This document shows, one piece after another, positions 1 through 11,342 of a stretch of 64,000 nt of DNA. Within the stretch, counting starts at the first letter, position 1, and every line of letters starts with the position of its first letter. Made by a program: the position numbers and the translations under genes. Under the pieces are notes generated by a model, which was not told the origin of the DNA, did not search any database, and worked only from the letters and a program-made list of their open reading frames with translations. Source of the stretch: Rhexocercosporidium sp. MPI-PUGE-AT-0058 (lineage: Eukaryota > Ascomycota > Leotiomycetes > Helotiales); assembly GCA_020746875.1 (NCBI GenBank), contig JAGTJL010000001.1, forward strand, positions 620,001-684,000. Reading direction: 5' to 3'.

Positions 1-936
1 GTTGGAAATCAGTCATCACTTGAGAGTGGTGGCATTGAAGACGGGTAAATACCTGATGCTAAGGCCAGTAGGCCCTCCATAGGAAGTGACAGCAATGCTG
101 GTACCAGCGAGTGCGGGTCCTAAGTTGCTCATCTTTTGCCAGCCGCTGGAAGGATCTGTTAGGGGTAACCACTGGTAAGCAAGTAGTCTTGTTGGTCTTC
201 GCGAGAGCACCTACGAAGATGGGGGCAGGAAAGTTACTCACTGTCATAGCCATACTCCTGGATCGTCTTATCGGCGATCTGCACATAGATCCTAAGGTTA
301 AAGTCCTTGTTGGGCAGCAGAGCAGTGGCAGCAATCTGAGAATAAGGAGCCAATGCGAAGTTCGATTTATTTAGAGTGCCATCGTACCAGCCAACATTGG
401 AGTCATAAGCGAACTCGCGAAGCTTGTTGTCGGATGACATTGAGTACAGCCGAATCTTAGAAAAGTTAATGCAAGACCATATTGAGCTGGGTTGGTATTG
501 GAGGGGAAGGTTATGCTGGTTTTGTACACTTACCTTTTCGAGACCCTTGAAAGCGGCGGCAATAGGAGAATTGCGTTTAGCGGTAGAGAGGACGTTCACT
601 CCTCCGGTCCAGCCATCTTCATAGCTGCTTTCGCGAATGCCTCCTAGGACGTCTGAAACGAGGTTAGAAGTTGGATCTTACAGGCAATCGTAGAGATGAA
701 TTGTAGATCTTGGAACGGCAATAGTGCATTGTGTACCAGCATGGAGTCGAGGTTCTGATTATAAATCTCATGGAAGGCAGTGCTTACCTTGAGAATAAAC
801 GCGAAGATGGTTAGTTGAGTTAACTGCTGCGATAGCGGTGCCTATTTTTAGGTGGTGAGCAAATATCCTATAGTTACAAAGGAGCATTGGGGGGGGTTTC
901 ACGGAAAGCGATCTGTTCAATTGGACTAGAAGACAT
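1..936 (-). CDS. Fucose-specific lectin-like protein, partial (3' end beyond window)
   Basis: Spliced minus-strand gene; the ATG is at 934-936. Exons read: a short first exon ending before a GTGAAA donor; one with GTAIAAVNSTNHLRVYSQ; one with DVLGGIRESSYEDGW and SPIAAAFKGLEK (about 656-538); one with IRLYSMSSDNKLREFAYD, GWYDG, APYSQIAATAL and LRIYVQIADKTIQEYGYD; then GWQKMSNLGPALAGTSIAVTSYGG. The recurring 'R-[IV]-Y ... I-x-E ... GW' pattern is that of the six-bladed beta-propeller of fungal fucose-binding lectins (Aleuria aurantia lectin type). Such lectins bind L-fucose on glycans, through blade pockets. A GTATTT donor near 53 suggests that another exon lies beyond the left edge, so the last blades are missing here. 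No signal peptide is evident, which is usual for the family. It is a paralogue of the gene at 2104-3591, in the same orientation. The exact exon ends are inferred by eye. Confidence 0.8.
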
Positions 937-2103
937 GTTGATGAGGAGTTTTGGATAAATGGAAATGGCCCGATGTTGATGCGCCAACAAGTTCCTGATT
1001 AGCAGTTAAAGTGTGAGGTCCGATGATCGTGAGGCTATCTTGATATGTATGGCCGACGAAGGTGTGGTAAGGCTCTTCAGGCGGGGATTTATTGTAACCT
1101 TATAAGCATGGCACTTCGTTGAACTTGGTGGTTACGGACTACGCAGTTATTCCCGAGACTTTGCAGATATAGAAGACTACAACTGAGACTGATGCAATCT
1201 ACGTCAAGAGATCGGCTTTACCGTTCATGAACGTTGGTGGCTTCCAAGATAGAAGCTGGACGGCGAAGTACAGTACTTCTCGATCCTTTGGGTGACACTT
1301 AATGACACCACAACATTTGATTATTGCGTCTTCTGACACCAGATATGCATACAAAGACATTGCCTAAATGAACTCCAAGTCTCGAATGCCTTTTGAAAAA
1401 GCTGAGAATACCTTGTCATACAGTTACAGTGTCCAAGCCAGGAGTTATGAATCCTTATTCAGGTGCCTCCGAAATTCTCAGCAAGCCTCAATGGTGCTCC
1501 GTCTGGAGCCTCAATGGTAGATGCTACCTGAATATGCACTTACGCTTACAAGAAACTCCCAAACGCCGTCAATCGCTTCTCCAAGCAACCACCAGTAAGT
1601 CTGCCAATGTGGGGAATGTCTGATGATTACTCTCGAGTCGTCTTCCAGCTCGCCCCCAGGCTTGGCCTGGAGCTCACCAAGAGCTGAAAGGCGGGGAAAT
1701 GGATGGCAGTCTGACATGCAGGTGGAGTGTCGCATGTTGTGTATATGTCATGGGGGCATGGGGCGGGGAGTGGGGAGGTGTTTTCTCGGTGCTGCTCAGC
1801 TCTTGAGGGCACGCCACTTTGTGTAACAGTCAGAGGCGAGCCGAACCGTGAAATTGATGTGACAGTAACTTAATGATGTAAACATTTCCGAGCAAGATCC
1901 ACGGAGAGGAACAAAAATTTCTCACATATGAAGGAGCATCAATGTGCCATGGCCATAGCTTTTTGATTTTGGTCCCAACTGAGAGTCAAAGAGTGTAATA
2001 AGAAACGGGAAAAGCAGCACATCAATCAAAATCCCGCAAAGCCCTTCCCTTAATTCTTGTCGTTCATTTGATTTGGAACTGCTGAGCAGTCTCTCAAGCG
2101 AGC
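937..2103. other. Intergenic region between two lectin genes
   Basis: About 1.2 kb without a convincing gene. The open frames here are short, overlap on both strands and show no recognisable motif. It should hold the promoter of the lectin gene to its left and the terminator of the one to its right. Confidence 0.5.
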
Positions 2104-3591
2104 TTACTGAGTCGCTGGTGGCAGAGCCTTGTGGCCGAGGTTCCATGCACCAAGTCCACCTTGCCACTTCCATTCAGTTATACCCGTGACTTGCACACCA
2201 CTTTGGAAATAGACGCGGATCTCAGGCGCCTTGGTGCTGCTTGCGTACCAAGAGAGTGACCCAACTCGTGAGCCTGGAACGGAGGGTTGCTAGAAAACGC
2301 AGGAACTCTTGGTCAGATTCTCTGTGTCATAGAATGAAAGTAGGGAACTGTGTGCAACATGAGAAGGCATGGCAAATGTGCAGTCTACCTCGATGAAGTC
2401 GACATAGAATGGAGTGAGGTCAATTGTTTGACCGTGGGAACTCGACTCACCTTGAAGCCACCATCATACCAGGATCCATCGTTTGCTTTCTCGAGAATGA
2501 CATCGTTAGCACCTGTATAGTAAACACGAATGCCAGTTCCACTGGACCAGGTCCAAACTGTTGCTGAGATAGCAGCGCGTGTCACTGCTGATTTGACGGA
2601 GAACTCGCCGGTGTGCCAAACACCAGAGTTTTCATGAGCCTTTTCGATCAAGTCAAGGTTCGGGGTTTGATAATAGACGCTTTTGAGATATATTCAGCAA
2701 TTTGGACTTGAGATTGATGGGTAATGGGGGCATCACGGGGATAAACGAACTCACCGAAGGCTTGTTGCATTTCCACCATACGAGATAAATGAAATGCTGC
2801 TTCCAGGGATAGCTGTGCCCAAGTTCTGGTCCTTGTACCATGAACCTGGAAATCTTAGCAAGGTTAATTTGGGTTATGGATTTTCATACCATCATTGCTA
2901 TACTCCTGGATAGAGTTGTCTGGCGCCTGGACGTAGACCCTGATTGTTGAATAAATAAGCATGTGTTTTCGAGGATGGCAAAGCTTCCAAATCCGTCCAT
3001 CTCGACTAAGACCGGACTAGATAATGCAATATGATCGAACTCTGGACTTACCGGACCTTGAGCTGATCAGTGGACAAATACGCAGCCGCAATCTGCGAGT
3101 AAGGAGCAATCTGGTAACCTTTGCTACCCAGATCACCTGCAAACCAACCTTTGCCGCTTGAGTCTGCATCGTAGCAGAGTTCAGACAGTTTGAAGTCGGT
3201 GCTGATATAGTAGAGTCGAATCTTAATAGCCAGTCAATTAATTTACGTTCACTTCCTGGTCAGTCAGGTACTTGCGTGCTTCAATCCAGGGGAAGAAGCC
3301 ACGGCGATGGGTGAGCCGATCTTAGCGGTGCCGATCGTCTTGTCTCCACCCCACCATGAGCTTCCAGATCCATTATAACCAGTCTCACGAATTCCGCCAT
3401 AGATATCCTGCAGATACTTCAGTAGAAGTGTTAAAAATGTTTGATTAGACTTACAAGAGAGTAGACCCTGAGAACCCCGTTCCCATCACCGACAGAGGCG
3501 ATGGCGGTCTCTATACACAGATCATCAGCTTCTTAAACATCAGCCACCAGATTAATGACCCACGGTTGGCGATGATGGAAGCGTTTGCCAT
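2104..3591 (-). CDS. Fucose-specific lectin-like protein
   Basis: Complete minus-strand gene with about seven exons. The ATG is at 3589-3591 and the stop TAA at 2104-2106. Exon 1 (3564-3591) and exon 2 (3455-3510) join to MANASIIANQTAIASVGDG and VLRVYSL. Later exons read DIYGGIRETGYNGSGSSWWGG, IRLYYISTDFKLSELCYD, KGWFAGDLG, APYSQIAAAYL, RVYVQAPDNSIQEYSNDG, GSWYKDQNLGTAIPGSSISF, GIRVYYTGANDVILEKANDG, SWYDGG and finally PEIRVYFQSGVQVTGITEW with GGLGAWNLG. These are repeated propeller blades with the R-[IV]-Y-[YF] strand, the I-x-E turn and the closing W of the fungal fucose lectin family (PF07938 type). It would act as a glycan-binding protein in the cytoplasm or be released; roles in defence against fungivores or in host recognition are known for the family, not shown here. 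It is tandem with the gene at 1-936; the split exon pattern is shared at the N-terminus (short exon 1, then the '..TAIA.V.....LRVYS' exon), which points to duplication. Confidence 0.85.
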
Positions 3592-6111
3592 GTTGAAGAT
3601 TTCTTGGTTTGATTGAGGAACCGGTGGGACGAATGCCGAAATTGAACTGGGTGGGTTTTGAAAGCTAGATTGATACTCAGCTTGGAGTTCTGATTATTTT
3701 GCTATCAATGTACCAGAGGATGTGGCACTATATAGAGTCATGGGAGGGCCATTAGTACTCTCAACAAGTACGTATCCAGCAAAGTAACGAAGACACCGCA
3801 TAGTAAGAATTTTCAAGGAGGGGTAGTTTTCGTCGTTTCTTGGACTGGCTTCCATTCCCGCCCGAACATGCAGGGGAACCTGGCAACATCACTCCAGCAG
3901 CATGTCGTGCCGGCTCACCGATGCTCTTATTTGATGCTAATCGAGGGGTAAACCAAGATATTTCAGGCCGAGGATGAGCAGATCAAGGTTCCGGATGTAC
4001 AAATTGTCCTTCTGACTATACTTGGAGGAAAGTATCTCTTGTGTATTGCAACCCAGAGCAAGACCTGTGGTCTGGTATTGCCTTGTTGCGTTGTAGAATT
4101 TTGTGTTCTCTATATTTCATTCATCAACCCGGCCAAACATCTTCGTCGGTCTCGAGCTTTGGCGCTCAACAGAGCATTGCGTTCTAGGTAACGCAGATTG
4201 CGAAAACCGACTCCCTCATACCGCTTGTGACACCAATAATTCAGCTCAAGCTGAGCCAGCTTGAGCCAATAGGAATCCCACATCCTCGTGTCACTGGAAG
4301 ATGACCGAAAATTTCTGCTTCACACAAAGCGAGGCTTGAATGTTGTTACCCCAGAGGAAAGCCTTGAGTCATTAGTATGACTCTTATTCGTTGCTGAAAT
4401 GCTCAACATGTGGTATGACTTACAGCGGTGGTTGTATCATTTTCATCTGGTCGAGATCTCGCCTAACCCCGCATTTCGGCTGCGTGGGCTACCTTACGCC
4501 GTCAGTAATGGCTAGGTACTATAGCTAAGGACGACTTGGAGGAAGGAGGAAAAATGTAAAGTGTGACCTTCCAAAGAGATGCCGTTGTTCTTCCAATCTG
4601 CAGAGATTCTGTGTCAACACTCGAGAAGGATTCCAGCAAGCCGGCGGTAAAATTCTGCTCGGGAGCCACGGTTTAAATTTCTGCCTCAACTGCTTGACGC
4701 AATCTGAAAATCTCTGTAGCGGTTGTGGAACATAACAATGATGTGGGAGTACAGGGCGCAAAGTAGCAGGTTCTGATAGTCTGATGCCTGCTCAACCAGC
4801 ACTCGACAATGGCACTCTCAACTGTGGAGAAAGGAACTTGCCAATGAACACTGTGTTCCCAAAACATTAAGTTTGGAAAGACTTTGCAGGTCGCACTCAC
4901 CATGCATTCGAGCACGAACACAAACACGCGCCCGAGAATCTACAGAGGCTGTGAAAACTTCTGGAGAGATTCCGATTCGGTCCGTAATCCCCTTGAACAA
5001 AATTGTCCACGTACAGTACTTGGGTCCTTGCAGAGCATTCTCAAATAAGGATGATCAACAGGAATGTGCCATTGTGCGTAATCCGTTCACAACATGGCGG
5101 GGCCAACGAGAATAATGTTCAGCGGTGCCCAGACCGGGCCTCGCCTGGAGATGCTTCATGCGCTGAAGAGCAGATACTGATGATAACGAACTAAATTGAC
5201 AGCAGAAGCCATAGCAGCGAAGGTCCAAAGCATGAGAGCACCGCAGGAAAGAGACTTCGCCGTGCTACACAATGAAACACTAAATTATTGACAGATTTTG
5301 CTGAAGGGATATGATGTCGGGTTCCGATACTGCGCGAATCAGAAGAAAATGAATGGAGATGAAAGAGTACAACTGAGGTAATGGTCCTGGGCCACATTCG
5401 ATTTGATGCTTGGGCATGTGACTCGGAGTAGCACCAAAGCGTCAAAGTCGTGACAGCAAGGAGATCGTGGAATAATGATAGAGCTTAGCCTCCAGCTGGG
5501 CATTTACCATGTTTGATCTGGTTGAAAGTTCGAGAGGATGTAAGGTTTCTTGAGGAGATACTGAAGAGGGGGCAAAGTCGTCGGGGAAGAACGATAAAGG
5601 GGAAGTCGCTTAGTCAGCCAATACCAGGACCAACTCGGCTTAACACCTCTCGGTTCTAGAAACAAACTTTATCATCAACAACAACGAAAATTCTCTCCTC
5701 TTGGCTATTCCCCTGTTTCTGATATTCACATCACCACCAAGTTCAACATAAGCCACCAAGCAAAGCTTTGCATATCTTAATCATTTCCAATGCCGTCGGC
5801 TCAACAGATCCTCCACGCAACGGCTTTTCCCGGATGCGGGGAAAGGCTGTGGGGTAATGGGTAGATCATTGGCGATTACGAGAAAAGATCCACGCCGTCA
5901 ACAATTACCAAGAGGCTAAGACGCAAAAATCCTCACAAGAGCTTACCAGAATGATACTAGCTTTTGAATACATCAAGTGAGGTGTACCGTTGTTAGCCGG
6001 CGGCACTACGTGTATTTATTTGATATTGATGTCATCTGTTGACTCTGGATATACTCCGCATCACGAGCTGCAACTATCACAACAATACCACAACTCAGAG
6101 CAGTTGTGAAG
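3592..6111. other. Long intergenic region upstream of the permease
   Basis: About 2.5 kb without a gene I can support. Short open frames near 4525-5445 overlap each other on both strands and look random. A near-perfect palindrome at 4244-4266 has 10-bp arms (GCTCAAGCTG / CAGCTTGAGC) around AGC. A CT- and CAA-rich stretch at about 5660-5770 resembles a fungal promoter/leader; a short ATG frame at 5790 (MPSAQQILHATAF, stopping soon) could be an upstream ORF of the permease transcript or chance. Confidence 0.4.
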
Positions 6112-7799
6112 ATGTCATATCCAGCGATGAAAGGAGAAACAGATCCTAAGCTCGACAATGAATTCAAGAGCGAGGAGCAGGAGAACCCTGAGTTCAATCT
6201 GGCCACGGGACAGAATCAATTGGAGCGGGGTCTGAAGAGTCGTCATATTCAATTTCTGGCCTTGGGTAAGATATCTCTATACTTCCGAGGTTGTCTAGGG
6301 ATTAACCTTTGGCAGGTGGTGCAATTGGTACTGGGCTCTTCGTCGGGTCTGGCAGCATTCTGTCAGAGACTGGACCTGCTCCCCTCTTTATGGGTTACCT
6401 CTCCATGATTCTCGTGGTGTGGTGTGTGATGAACGTCCTAGCAGAGATGGTTACATACCTACCAATGAAAGGAATCTCCATCCCGTACTTCGTTGAACGT
6501 TTCGTGGATCCCTCCCTCGCATTCGCTGCTGGGTGGAATTACTGGTATGCCTATGCCATGCTGGTTGCGGCCGAGGCCAGCGCCGCCTCAATCATCTTAG
6601 ATTACTGGAATGCCCCAGTCTCTGTCGCCGTATGGATCACGATGGTCTTGGTGATCATCTTGCTCCTGAACGTTATTGCCGTTTCCTTCTTCGGAGAAGC
6701 CGAGTTCTGGTTCGCAAGCATCAAATTGATCACAATTCTGGGACTTATCATCCTCGGAGTCGTACTATTCTTTGGGGGTGGCCCTGATCACGATCGACTT
6801 GGCTTCAGGTACTGGGAGCGGCCAGGTGCATTCGTGCCCTACATGGCACCAGGCGACACCGGGAAATTCTTAGCATACTGGCATGCATTTGTGAAAGCTG
6901 GATTTGCATTCATCACTTCCCCGGAACTGATCGCCATCGCTGCTGGAGAAACGGTGGACCCTCGCAGGAACATCCCGAAGGCTGCTCGTCGGTTCATTTG
7001 GCGATTGGCAATCTTCTACGGGTGCGCTTCGTTCATTATTGGTGTCATCGTCCCATCCGATGAGAAAAGACTGCTCGGTGCGGGAAATGCGAGTGCGAGT
7101 CCCTGGGTCATTGGTATCCAGAGAGCCGGAATTGGTGGATTGAATCATGCGATCAACGGAGCCGTTCTGACCTCCGCATGGTCTGCTGGAAATTCCTTCC
7201 TATACTCAGGATCCCGAGTCTTGTACTCGATGTCTCTCAACAAGCAAGCGCCAAAAATATTCAGCATTACCAACAAGCGCGGTGTCCCCTATGTTGCCGT
7301 CTTGTTCACCTGGGCCTTCTCCCTCCTAGCCTACCTCAACGTCTCAAATACCGGAGCAACTGTGTTCAACTGGTTCGTGAACATCTCCACCATCTCCGGA
7401 TTTATCGCCTGGATCGTCGTCATGATCACCTACCTGCGTTTCCGTAAAGCCTTCGAGTATAACAACATGCTTCACGTTCTACCATACAGGACACCCCTCC
7501 AACCATACGCCACCTACGCTGTGCTATTCGTCATTGCGCTTCTCACCCTAACCAATGGGTTCCAAGTATTCTGGCCGAATAAGTTTAACGCAGCAGACTT
7601 CCTCGCTGCGTACATCACCCTGCCGATCTTCTTGGTGCTATATTTTGGCCATAAGATTTACTTTCGCACTCCTTTTGCGAGGAATATTGAGGATATTGAT
7701 GTTATGACGGGGAAGAGAGAGATGGATGAGTTGGCTGAGATGGAGGTGGTTCGTGTGCCCAAAAATTGGCTGCAGAAGGCTTGGTTCTGGGTGGCGTGA
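6112..7799 (+). CDS. Amino-acid permease (yeast amino-acid transporter family)
   Basis: Proton-coupled uptake of amino acids at the plasma membrane is the expected role. Two exons: 6112-6265 and 6316-7799, with a 50-nt intron (GTAAG...CAG) at 6266-6315; the spliced protein is 545 aa. The ATG at 6112 is the first in frame and gives a hydrophilic N-terminus rich in Glu and Lys, typical of the family. The splice restores the hallmark TM1 motif GGAIGTGLFVGSG at about residue 52. Further family marks are ETVDPRRNIPKA in the middle of the protein and about 12 hydrophobic segments. The C-terminal tail is again hydrophilic (about EDIDVMTGKREMDELAEME). The layout resembles the proline/general permeases (PrnB, Put4, Gap1 types), but the substrate cannot be read from sequence. 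No frame breaks are seen. It sits between a long intergenic region and an equally long downstream gap, so it looks monocistronic. Confidence 0.92.
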
Positions 7800-8738
7800 G
7801 TTTGTTGTAGTTGTAGACAAAGTTTGGGATTTAGACAAATTGGGAGGTATAGATAAAATCGAATTTTGCTTGACTGCCAACAATACATTTTTTCGTATCT
7901 GCTGCGATCTTGTAATTTGTTGATGTCTGTTGCAAACAACATGATTGAAGAACTGCATGCTGCTAGACTAGAGGCGGACTGGCCGATGTTGGTGTTGTTG
8001 GTGGTTCTGTTGGTTGCTTCAAACTTCCATCTTTCGACCAAGTTGAACATCTTACAGTCAAAAGAGGGTGAGTATCTTGAACGTAAACTCATTGTATTCT
8101 GTGCAAATCTTAAATATAATGCGTATCATAAGCTTCCTCTGGCTCGCGAGCCTGGGAGAGTGTCAAATCCATGAAGGGAAAGGTGCTGACAAAAATTACA
8201 GTCTCGAACAGATTTTTCAACTGATGCTGTACAGGTGTTGGCTTCGCTGGCTCAGAGAGCAGATTTGCTACCCAAGAAGATCATGGTGCTTTGCATATGC
8301 CTGTTTGACCTTAGCACAAGAAGGGACGGAGGGATTGAACATCTTGGGCAACACTTCAAATCGTCTTGTGTATTGAATGAACACCACAACTCTACCGATA
8401 CTGATACCGATATAGATTATTCCAACAAGCATCATAGCCCGCGACACCAACGGAAAACTGGCTGCAGATGCTTCTGACGGTGACCATGGTGAGAAGTAAG
8501 ATTCAAGGGAAAGCTCCAGCTCAACCACATTCAACCAAGCTTCAACCGCAAAGCAGCCATCCAGCACCGAGCCAAAAGAGAGATGTCCCGGTGATTTCAA
8601 TACAATGGAGACATTAAACTGCGGCGACTATGGCGTGGAGATAAACGAGCGCTGCTTAGGAGTAAGCAAAAACTCGTCTTAATCGTAGTATACCTTAACG
8701 ACCGCAATCTAACAGTCTAACCGCCTAGGATCTAGAAG
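7800..8738. other. Gap downstream of the permease
   Basis: No gene that I can support. The open frame on the minus strand at 8268-8600 (about 110 codons) contains one hydrophobic stretch but lacks family motifs. The part up to about 8100 probably holds the permease 3' UTR. Confidence 0.4.
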
Positions 8739-8981
8739 ATGACTATTGATGGAAAGACTGCTTCTGTTTTACAGAACGACCAGATCCTTTGCCGTGGAGT
8801 CATATACCGTATAGCTATCCGATTCGCCTGGAGGAATTGGCTGGGTGATTATTCGAAGGATCCGAATCAAGAAGTTTGTGAGGAAGATGAGAAGGATAAT
8901 GAGAATGGAACTGAAGGTGATGCGGGCGGGAGTGAGGCAGAAGGAAAGCTCGATGTTATGAAGAATGATAGTGTTGAGTGA
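8739..8981 (+). CDS. Small hypothetical ORF with acidic C-terminus
   Basis: An 80-codon open frame with a true ATG at 8739 and TGA at 8979-8981. The first half reads like ordinary protein (GVIYRIAIRFAWRNWLGDY); the second half is highly acidic and low in complexity (EEDEKDNENGTEGD, GGSEAEGKLD). I do not recognise it. It may be the last exon of a small gene, a relic, or chance; there is no clear upstream exon. The ~375 bp from its end to the stop of the sulfhydryl oxidase gene hold nothing that I recognise. Confidence 0.25.
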   Translation: MTIDGKTASVLQNDQILCRGVIYRIAIRFAWRNWLGDYSKDPNQEVCEEDEKDNENGTEGDAGGSEAEGKLDVMKNDSVE

Positions 8982-9358
8982 GAGCGTTGGGTGCTTCGAT
9001 GTTGGAGAAACGAACTGTTGTCGAGGTTAAGATGCACCCGTCTTTACTGTATCATACCTATAAGCAATTTTCAACGGTGTTACAGCTCGAAGAGAGATAG
9101 ACTATGAAGAGACTTGAGCACAATTTGCTGCGGACAAAACAGTGCAGAGCTACCTTTCACTTACAACTTCAGCTTGACCTGCGATGGTGCATGAGCTTGG
9201 GTAGAGAAATCTTGGTATTTTGAGTTGAGACCGTCCTCACATTCTGTAAACGCCTTCCCCGTATGCCCATATATCCAAACGCTATGCAAAATATATCCCA
9301 CGTTATCAATACAATCCCGCCCTCTATTGTACACCGACCCCTCCCACATCGGCCAACC

Positions 9359-9942
9359 CTAATCACATCTCCCATCCTTCCATCCAGTCCTCCACCTCTC
9401 CTCCCACTTCGAGCAATCAAACTCTTTCTTCCCAAGTTTCCTATTGACATCATTATGCGCCTCGCACATCCACTGCCCAAATTCCTCCCGACTCTCCGTC
9501 CTCACTTTATTCTTCGTCATCCAGTCCTGGAAATCCTCTGCACATACCCAACACGGATACAGCTTGGAGAACAAGCCCAAGAATTGCCCCACTTGTGTCT
9601 GCTCCGTCGGCGTGGGTTTCGTGGGGTATGTGGCGGCTATTGAATGGAGGAGTGTCCAGGAGGACCGCCCCAGCTCTTCTACGTCTGGAGGACATTCTGT
9701 TCGCGCGAGTGGTGCGATTTTGGTGAATCTTTTGGATTGGGATGTCATGTCTTTGAGAGAGTTGCATGTTTTGCATCTATTGGGTAATCAGACGTGTTTC
9801 CCGGAGAATATATTACAGGGAATGGAGCTCACGGTTTGCCATCTTTCCCCAGAATGATTCCCTTGGGGAATTTTTTGACAGGCTCAGGTGCAGTTCCAGT
9901 TGTACTGGTATTCGTATTGTTTTCCCGAGTATCATCTGCCAT
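9359..9942 (-). CDS. ERV1: FAD-linked sulfhydryl oxidase Erv1/ALR
   Basis: Mitochondrial intermembrane-space oxidase that re-oxidises Mia40, driving disulfide formation in imported proteins, with electrons passed to cytochrome c or oxygen through FAD. Exon 1 is 9833-9942, the intron (GTGAGC...TAG, 56 nt) is 9777-9832, and exon 2 is 9359-9776; the protein is 175 aa (yeast Erv1 is 189). Splicing creates KPCKTCNSLKDM: the N-terminal shuttle CxxC at residues 38/41. The active-site motif is YPCWVCAEDF (Cys112/115). The family's CEAHNDVNRKLG helix, FDCS (Cys158) and the closing GWKDGRCD (Cys174) are all present, so the catalytic and structural disulfides look complete. I chose the ATG at 9942 because it gives the usual length; an upstream in-frame ATG at 10104 would add 54 Arg-rich residues. 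The gene is divergent from HEM4, sharing a ~416-bp upstream region. Confidence 0.95.
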
Positions 9943-10358
9943 TGTTGTTATTCGTAGGATATGTGCAGAGCGAAGTGGGATGTACTTGAAAAGTAGTCCA
10001 GGTTGAGGTCTTGAAGCTGTTGATTTGTCAACGCGGTCTGGTCGGCCGGGCCTCGGCGGACGCGAACCCATCAAGACCCCCGTGACGACAGAATTAACAT
10101 TCATGGCTCTTCCTTCTCACTTCTCTTACGACGCAAAGTTTTAAATGTGAATTTTAGAAAACCTTCACAAGTAGAGATGTGAGTGCAAGAAAGATCTCAA
10201 TTTATTTTGAAATATCCTGTATTTGTTGTGATATTATGTGTTCAATCGTACAGTCCCAACTCGCTTCACCACTCACGAAATGGCTTAGCCTCCTCGCCCT
10301 GACTGCGTCATTGTTCAACGCGACTTGCAACAACAATCAACCTCATAATGCGACGACG
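9943..10358. promoter_or_regulatory. Shared upstream region of ERV1 and HEM4
   Basis: About 416 bp between two divergently transcribed start codons. It must hold both promoters unless one of the longer N-termini is used (ATG 10104 for ERV1, ATG 10236 for HEM4). No specific binding site is assigned. A GC-rich stretch with GGCCGGGCCTCGGCGG is at about 10042-10057. Confidence 0.5.
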
Positions 10359-11342
10359 ATGAGCACCACCAAGAATGGAGCTGGCAGCTCTATACCCATA
10401 CTCCTACTGAAGACGAAATCAACGCCCAATGATGGATACGAAGAGCGGTTCTCTTCCGTGACAGATGGTCTTCAATTCGACCCCGCATTCGTACCAGTCC
10501 TTGAGCATCAATTCCTCGACAAAGGACTCAATGTCGTGAAGGACTTACTGCAGAAACGGCAGATCGGGAAAGATGGAGAGAAGCAATATGGCGGCATGAT
10601 ATTTACATCGCAACGTGCGGTAGAGGCATTTGCAAGGCTGGTCGAGGAGGGGAAAGGTGCGGATCTACATACCCAACGACCCTTTCGAGATTCTCTGATA
10701 ATGGTTACAGGAAATGCACAATGGCCTCATTTACATGATATTCCAATATACACCGTTGGTCCCGCTACCTCTCGAGCTCTCCGAGCCATTCCGCAAAGTC
10801 CACCTTTCAATATCTTTGGGGCAGATATGGGCAATGGGGAAGCTTTAGCGCACTACATGCTGGACCACTACGGGGAATGGTATCAAGACCGGAAAGTCAA
10901 GCCACCTCTGTTGTTCCTAGTGGGCGAGCAGAGACGGGATATCATACCGAAGACTCTAATGGACCCTACATTGCCAGACGACCGCCGGATACAAGTCGAT
11001 GAATTAGTAGTTTATGGAACAGGCGTCATGGAGTCATTCGAAAAGGACTTCACGAAGCTACTGGCAAAGACTGAAGACAGCCCCATGAAGTGGGTTGTGG
11101 TATTTTCTCCCACGGGATGTGAAGCCATGCTTCGTGCATTGGGTCGTCTTGATCTAGAAACTGGCAAAGCGAGAGCAGTAGAGCAATCGACACCAAGGAG
11201 CACGTATGTGGCGACGATCGGGCCTACTACCAGAGACTTCTTGCGCAATCGTTTCGGGTACGAACCAGATGTTTGTGCTGAGAAGCCAAGTCCTGAGGGC
11301 GTGGAAGCAGGCATCAGATCATTTCTGAAAAATCTGGATTAA
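10359..11342 (+). CDS. HEM4: Uroporphyrinogen-III synthase
   Basis: Heme-pathway enzyme that cyclises hydroxymethylbilane with inversion of ring D to give uroporphyrinogen III, in the cytosol. A single uninterrupted frame of 327 codons from ATG 10359 to TAA at 11340-11342. The family is poorly conserved, but recognisable elements are in the right order: PILLLKTKS at the start; GGMIFTSQRAVEAF in the first domain; IYTVGPATSRALRAI at the domain hinge; LLFLVGEQRRDIIPKTL at the start of the returning domain; ELVVYGT; WVVVFSPTGCEAML; YVATIGPTTRDFL; and AEKPSPEGVEAGI near the end. Length fits fungal enzymes (yeast Hem4 is 275 aa). The frame stays open upstream to 10179, with another ATG at 10236; I prefer 10359 because the family core begins soon after it. 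Confidence 0.88.
   Translation: MSTTKNGAGSSIPILLLKTKSTPNDGYEERFSSVTDGLQFDPAFVPVLEHQFLDKGLNVVKDLLQKRQIGKDGEKQYGGMIFTSQRAVEAFARLVEEGKGADLHTQRPFRDSLIMVTGNAQWPHLHDIPIYTVGPATSRALRAIPQSPPFNIFGADMGNGEALAHYMLDHYGEWYQDRKVKPPLLFLVGEQRRDIIPKTLMDPTLPDDRRIQVDELVVYGTGVMESFEKDFTKLLAKTEDSPMKWVVVFSPTGCEAMLRALGRLDLETGKARAVEQSTPRSTYVATIGPTTRDFLRNRFGYEPDVCAEKPSPEGVEAGIRSFLKNLD

Noticed and set aside
7658..8092. 144-codon minus-strand frame over the permease 3' end
   Set aside because: Overlaps the end of a well-supported permease gene on the other strand and has no motif.
8268..8600. 110-codon minus-strand frame
   Set aside because: One hydrophobic stretch but no family features, and overlapping frames of similar length on the other strand.
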